Of a stretch of 64,000 nt of DNA, positions 59,895 to 64,000 are shown in pieces. Origin of the DNA: Dallia pectoralis (Eukaryota; Chordata; Actinopteri; Esociformes; Umbridae); contig CM055758.1 in the NCBI GenBank assembly GCA_029465975.1, positions 5,795,057-5,859,056 of the forward strand, read 5' to 3'. Made by a program: the position numbers and the translations under genes. Numbering within the stretch: position 1 is the first letter of the stretch; each line of letters starts with the position of its first letter. The notes under the pieces are model-generated. The model saw nothing but the letters and a program-made list of their open reading frames with translations. It did not search any database and was not told the DNA's origin.

Positions 59895-60385
59895 TACACA
59901 TGGGAACTAACACACATACCTCTGCCTCTCTCGTATCCTGAGACAGGTGTTCTGAGTTTAAACATATTAGTTCAGACAGGCATTTAATGAAGGCTGGAAC
60001 CAGGGCCCGAAGACAAGGAAGGGAGTGAGAAAGAGAGTGGTAGTTAGATGGAGAGAGTAAAGGGGGGACGTAGAGACACAGAAAGAGAAGGAGAGAGGGT
60101 GAGGCAGGGGAATAGAAGAGAGGAAGAAAGACAAGACAACCATCCTGGAAACAACCGAATGGTTGGATACTGCATTGCATCCAGTGCATCTCTACGGGGA
60201 GAAGATTCCACTTCATACTAGACAACAACCCTTCTGAGCTTCAAACCCACACTTGGATACCATCACCTCACTTTTCTCGGAGAGTCTGAGACAGTGAACG
60301 AAGGATCCCCAAAGGATCCGGAAAAACAAAGTTGCCTCCAATACTCACTAGTCATGGTCCTCTCATGCACAGCCAGGTAAATCGA
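59351..60385. other. Upstream sequence with CA tracts
   Basis: CA run broken by GGTGCGTA at 59838-59891. No gene recognised. Confidence 0.5.
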
Positions 60386-60490
60386 ACACAAACCCTAACG
60401 CTAACCCTAACCATAAATCCAACCATAACCCCAACCCCAACCCCTAACCCTTACCCTAACCCTAACCCTAACCCTTACCCTAACCCTAGC
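60386..60490. repeat. Interstitial telomere-like (CCCTAA)n tract
   Basis: Variants of CCCTAA, including ACCCTAACCCTAACCCTTAC, fill about 105 bp; the right half is close to perfect and the left half degenerate (CCATAAATCC, CCCCAACCCC). Too short and interrupted to be a chromosome end. Confidence 0.85.
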
Positions 60491-60723
60491 TGAATGGACA
60501 GAGTGCATAATAACACAACAATCCCACCAGGGAGTCATTGACCAAGTGCAGACGCCTGGGCAGCCATAATGACAATATGGTCCAGGTCAGGCACTAAATG
60601 ACACCCAGCTAGGGAACTGGGAGATGGAGCAGAGAATTGTGGGTCGATCGACCGGACTATGCCAGGCAATCACAAAGCGTGGTGATTAACAACAGCTGAT
60701 AAATTCACTGGTTAACAATTGCT

Positions 60724-60727
<4 letters not shown>

Positions 60728-60786
<59 letters not shown>

Positions 60787-60820
60787 CGTGTGCGTGTGCG
60801 TGTGCGTGTGTGTGTGTGTA
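60728..60820. repeat. Long (GT)n with a GCGTGT end
   Basis: Pure GT for about 54 bp, then GCGTGCGTGTGCGTGTGCGT, then GT again. An alternating purine-pyrimidine stretch of this length could adopt Z-DNA. Confidence 0.9.
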
Positions 60821-61436
60821 ATGAGACACTCAGTAGCGATGTGTGTGATAAATGTCCAACGCGGGGAACAATCCGAGGCAACGTTCAAAGCTTGTTAGAA
60901 ATAATTAATTTTCAAACACATGATGTCTGATCATCCTGCCAATAACGTCTGACGTATTTAGATATATGCGTCGCTGAAAGCTCGTTAGAAAAGGGGCATT
61001 TCAATTAGTTTTGAGTCTTTAATCCGGCCAAAAGACAAGCTGGCTTTAACCAGATGTATCACTGAGACCAGTATGGGATTCTAAGTCCCTGTTGTTCTAA
61101 GAAATGTTTGCTAATGTTGACGAATGAGTCGTCTTTGCAACTGTAAAGGGAAAATCATCAATCGATTTCTGAGGTACTCCATTTCAAATAATTTTCCTTA
61201 TACCTTGTCTATTATAATAAGTGCTTTTATTTGTATTGTAAAGGTCTGACAAATGGCACCTTTAAGTACATAGCAGAAAAATGCTTTTGAATACTTTTTA
61301 CCTAAAAGTCCAGCTGCGATTTACAAACATTTTTTTAACATTTTACTCCTTTAAGAGCTATGATGATAAGATGAAGGTGCAACTCAACATATTATAAACA
61401 ATCAAATTGATTAAATCAAATAAACCAAATTTATTT
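60821..61436. other. AT-rich upstream sequence, nothing recognised
   Basis: No gene, RNA or repeat identified. Confidence 0.45.
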
Positions 61437-61590
61437 ACAGTGGCTATTAAGACTCTAAAATGCCAAAAACAATTAAAAGAAATATCATGTCAGAACTTTT
61501 TCCACTTTTAATATGACCTATAACGTAAAGAATTCAATTGAAAAACAAAATAAAATCTTAAAGGTGGAAAAAGTTCTGACATGATTTATC
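61437..61590. mobile_element. Tc1-like fragment or MITE with 28-bp inverted repeat
   Basis: 61484-61511 (ATCATGTCAGAACTTTTTCC onward) pairs with 61558-61585 at 27 of 28 positions around a 46-nt AT-rich loop. The loop text GACCTATAACGTAAAGAATT and CAATTGAAAAACAAAATAAA resembles terminal non-coding sequence of vertebrate Tc1-like elements, and ACAGTGGCTATTAAGA at 61437 resembles their outer end. No transposase remains. Confidence 0.55.
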
Positions 61591-63399
61591 TTTCTTTATA
61601 ATTCATCATTTTTTCCCAGCGGTGTGTAGGCTTTTTATTTCCACTGAATATATTTTCAGAGTTTATTTGGAACATGACAAACTATGGCAGCTGCACTGTA
61701 TTGCCTCTAATTGGGAGCCCTGTTTGAGTTCAGTGTGTTTGAGCACACGGTGTGGGTCGTTGTTACCTGCTCAGTTGGTTTGCGGTGCTGATCAGCGGAT
61801 TTGAATGAATGAAAATAGAGATAACTGAATCTCTGGAACTGCATCCTCCTTCCCCAAGACACTCAGCCCCTCGGTCTTGCCGTCATTTCTTAACTCCTGA
61901 TGAAATTCATTGGAGGAGAGGGTCTAATAACCATTCACAAGGATTTAGTCAATAAGGACAGACGCAGGTACATTTCATATAGAGGCATATTTTTTTCTAG
62001 ACCTTAGAAGTTGTTTCTGTAAGGCAGAAGTATTGTGCTAAACTGCAGTACCGTGGTGAAACAGCAGAGGGAATTTGGCAGTGCGGCTCCAGGATAGACA
62101 TTCCCAACTCAGTCTAAATGGTGTGAGGCACACATGAACGTGCGCACACAAACACACGCACGTACGAACACCCACCTAGGTACACCCAGATTATGCACAA
62201 ATTACAAATGGGGATTACAACATGCCCTAAAGAACAGGATATGGAATATACAAGAGAATATTGCAAAGTACTCTATCCAAGTAAAATACAAGTATTTTAT
62301 TTGCATCTATTTTTTATCCGCAGATAACATGATTTTAATGGTGAAATAACTTAATTTATATACTTTTGCTCTGGATACTAGATGTAAATGTTGCAGTGCA
62401 TGCTGGATATTTATACTATGAAAAGCTTTACCTCTAAATAATACAAAATGACTGTTCAAAAGCATTTTGTAAAATTCATAACCTAATACTTCATCCAAAA
62501 TGCATCCACAGCTTTTGTTTTTTCACCTCCCCTTTCCCCTATTTGATCTCCTCTCTCTCTCTCGCTGTCCTTCCCTGCTCAGCTCAGCAAAACTCCCAAA
62601 CGTCAGCCAGTCTGACACTGCGGTTAGCTATGCTTGGCTAACGGTTGATAACCTTGGGTTTGTTGTCTGTGTGTGTCATATTTTTTTTTTATAAATGCAG
62701 ATCAATAGCAGCGCAAGGTCACTTTAAAATTCAATTAATATCAAAGTGGTGAGCAACATTAGATCCCTGGTACCTCTCACCGCCCCAATGGAGCAGGCCG
62801 AAGAAATAGAACTACTAGATTGGGTATTCCTTTTCAAGGAAATGGGGCAGTTTCTAGTGACCGAATCCTACGGCTAGAGAGGGGGACAGCTGAGGGTTGG
62901 AGAGAAACAGGGGGGGGGAGATAAGAGAGGGCAAGCAGAGGGGGAGATAAGTAGAGGAGAAGAGGAGCAGAGAAGAAGAGGAGGAGTGAAGCAGAGGAGT
63001 GAAGAAGAGGAGAGAAGCAGAGGAGAACATCAGAGGTGAAGAGGAGGAAGGAGAAAAGCTGAGGAGGAGAGAAGAAGAGTAGCAAAGCAGAAAAGCAGAG
63101 GGGAGAGAGAGGCAGAGGAGAGAAAAGGAGCGAGTTAGATGAAGGAGGGGATGAGAGGTGATTGGTTGATTAGACATGCGTTATTAAGAACTAAAAAGGC
63201 CTGTTTGGGGATCATTTGTGTCTGAGAGAAATGTCTCCCTGAGAAAACATGGGTAATTAATTGTAAATAATTATAAATGAAATTAATGCTACATTGAGTT
63301 AGGATGAAACAAAAGCCGACTTTGTATTCTATATACAGTAGTCCCAACGTCTGTGGGTTTTGTTTTATAGTGTACGTAGATAAGAATATGTGCCGGTGT
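61591..63399. other. Upstream sequence with a purine-rich tract
   Basis: 62880-63130 is rich in GAGGAGAAGAGGAGCAGAG motifs (pyrimidine-rich on the minus strand). CT run at 62548-62564. No gene recognised. Confidence 0.5.
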
Positions 63400-63685
63400 T
63401 TGTGTTTGTGTGTGGGTGTCTGAGTGTGTGTGTGTTTGTGTGTGTGTGTCTGAGTGTGTGTGTGTGTTTGTGTGTGTGTGTCTGAGTGTGTGTGTGTTTG
63501 TGTGTGTGTGTCTGAGTGTGTGTGTGTTTGTGTGTGTGTGTCTGAGTGTGTGTGTGTTTGTGTGTGTGTGTGTCTGAGTGTGTGTGTGTTTGTGTGTGTG
63601 TGTGTCTGAGTGTGAGTGTGTTTGTGTGTGTGTGTGTCTGAGTGTGTGTGTGTTTGTGTGTGTGTGTCTGAGTGTGTGTGTCTCC
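63400..63685. repeat. GT complex with a 28-32-bp sub-repeat, about 9 copies
   Basis: Unit GTGTCTGAGTGTGTGTGTGT plus TTGTGTGT; GT number varies between copies. Confidence 0.9.
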
Positions 63686-64000
63686 AGCCTTCTTTGCCTC
63701 AATTTACACAGCGGTATACAGAAAGGTCAGTTTTAACAAGCCTCTGTCTAACACATAATGTTTGTCCGTGCTCTAGCTTGACTAATGTCCTGATATGTGA
63801 AGTTGAGACTGTAAATGAGTTGTATTTGGAACCTGTGCTCCTTCTGGGTCTCCATACGGCCCGCTTGTTAAATATGCATGCGGAGCCAACGCTCAATCTT
63901 AATATTTAAAGCAGCCTGGAGGTGGGGCCCATTTCAACATGCCAATGACAGGCTGTGTCTACCAAACACCAGCGGCCCGCTTCCCATACACACATATTCC
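63686..64000. other. End of window, nothing recognised
   Basis: Unique-looking sequence with no supported feature. Confidence 0.45.

Noticed and set aside
60386..60490. True chromosome end
   Set aside because: Only about 105 bp, degenerate, and followed by 3.5 kb of ordinary sequence.

Overview
The window looks like teleost fish nuclear DNA. It is CpG-poor and AT-leaning, crowded with CA/GT microsatellites and long minisatellites, and littered with decayed Tc1/mariner, hAT, L2-type LINE and tRNA-SINE remains. Several short dispersed repeats resemble families I associate with salmonids and pikes (Protacanthopterygii). That placement is inference from memory of repeat families, not a search result.

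One gene can be supported: the 5' end of rapgef1 (C3G, a Rap1 guanine nucleotide exchange factor) on the minus strand. Exon 1 (CDS 15204-15231) encodes MSGKIESKQ plus one G before a GTAAGG donor. Exon 2 (CDS 128-273) begins with AC and so completes a GAC codon, then runs DSQRSHLSSF...KPVNK to a GT donor. The intron between them is about 14.9 kb (274-15203). The rest of the gene lies left of position 1. Sequence right of about 15560 is upstream of this exon, so it is intergenic or an intron of a longer isoform; I recognise no second gene there.

Layout: 1-372 holds exon 2 with a triplicated acceptor region and a microsatellite directly at its donor. 373-15203 is intron 1, with about ten tandem arrays, an L2-type LINE tail, a tRNA-SINE and a Tc1 relic. 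14260-15560 is the exon 1 promoter region. 15560-34860 is upstream DNA with a 40-bp minisatellite showing higher-order structure, a second Tc1 relic, a perfect 32-bp-stem hairpin, an LTR-like block and a 53-bp array. 34860-64000 is very rich in arrays (25, 27, 28, 29, 30, 21, 32, 42, 13 and 21 bp units). It also holds an 890-bp hAT element inserted in the 30-bp array with a clean 8-bp target duplication, LINE fragments and an interstitial telomere-like tract.

By my coordinates the minisatellites alone cover roughly 10-11 kb. Most long open frames here (up to about 655 codons) are these arrays read through and should not be called genes. I found no bacterial-type operon, CRISPR array, rRNA or intact tRNA, and no convincing previously undescribed multi-gene system. 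The most notable biology is the splice-site architecture of rapgef1 exon 2 and the dated insertion inside a minisatellite.
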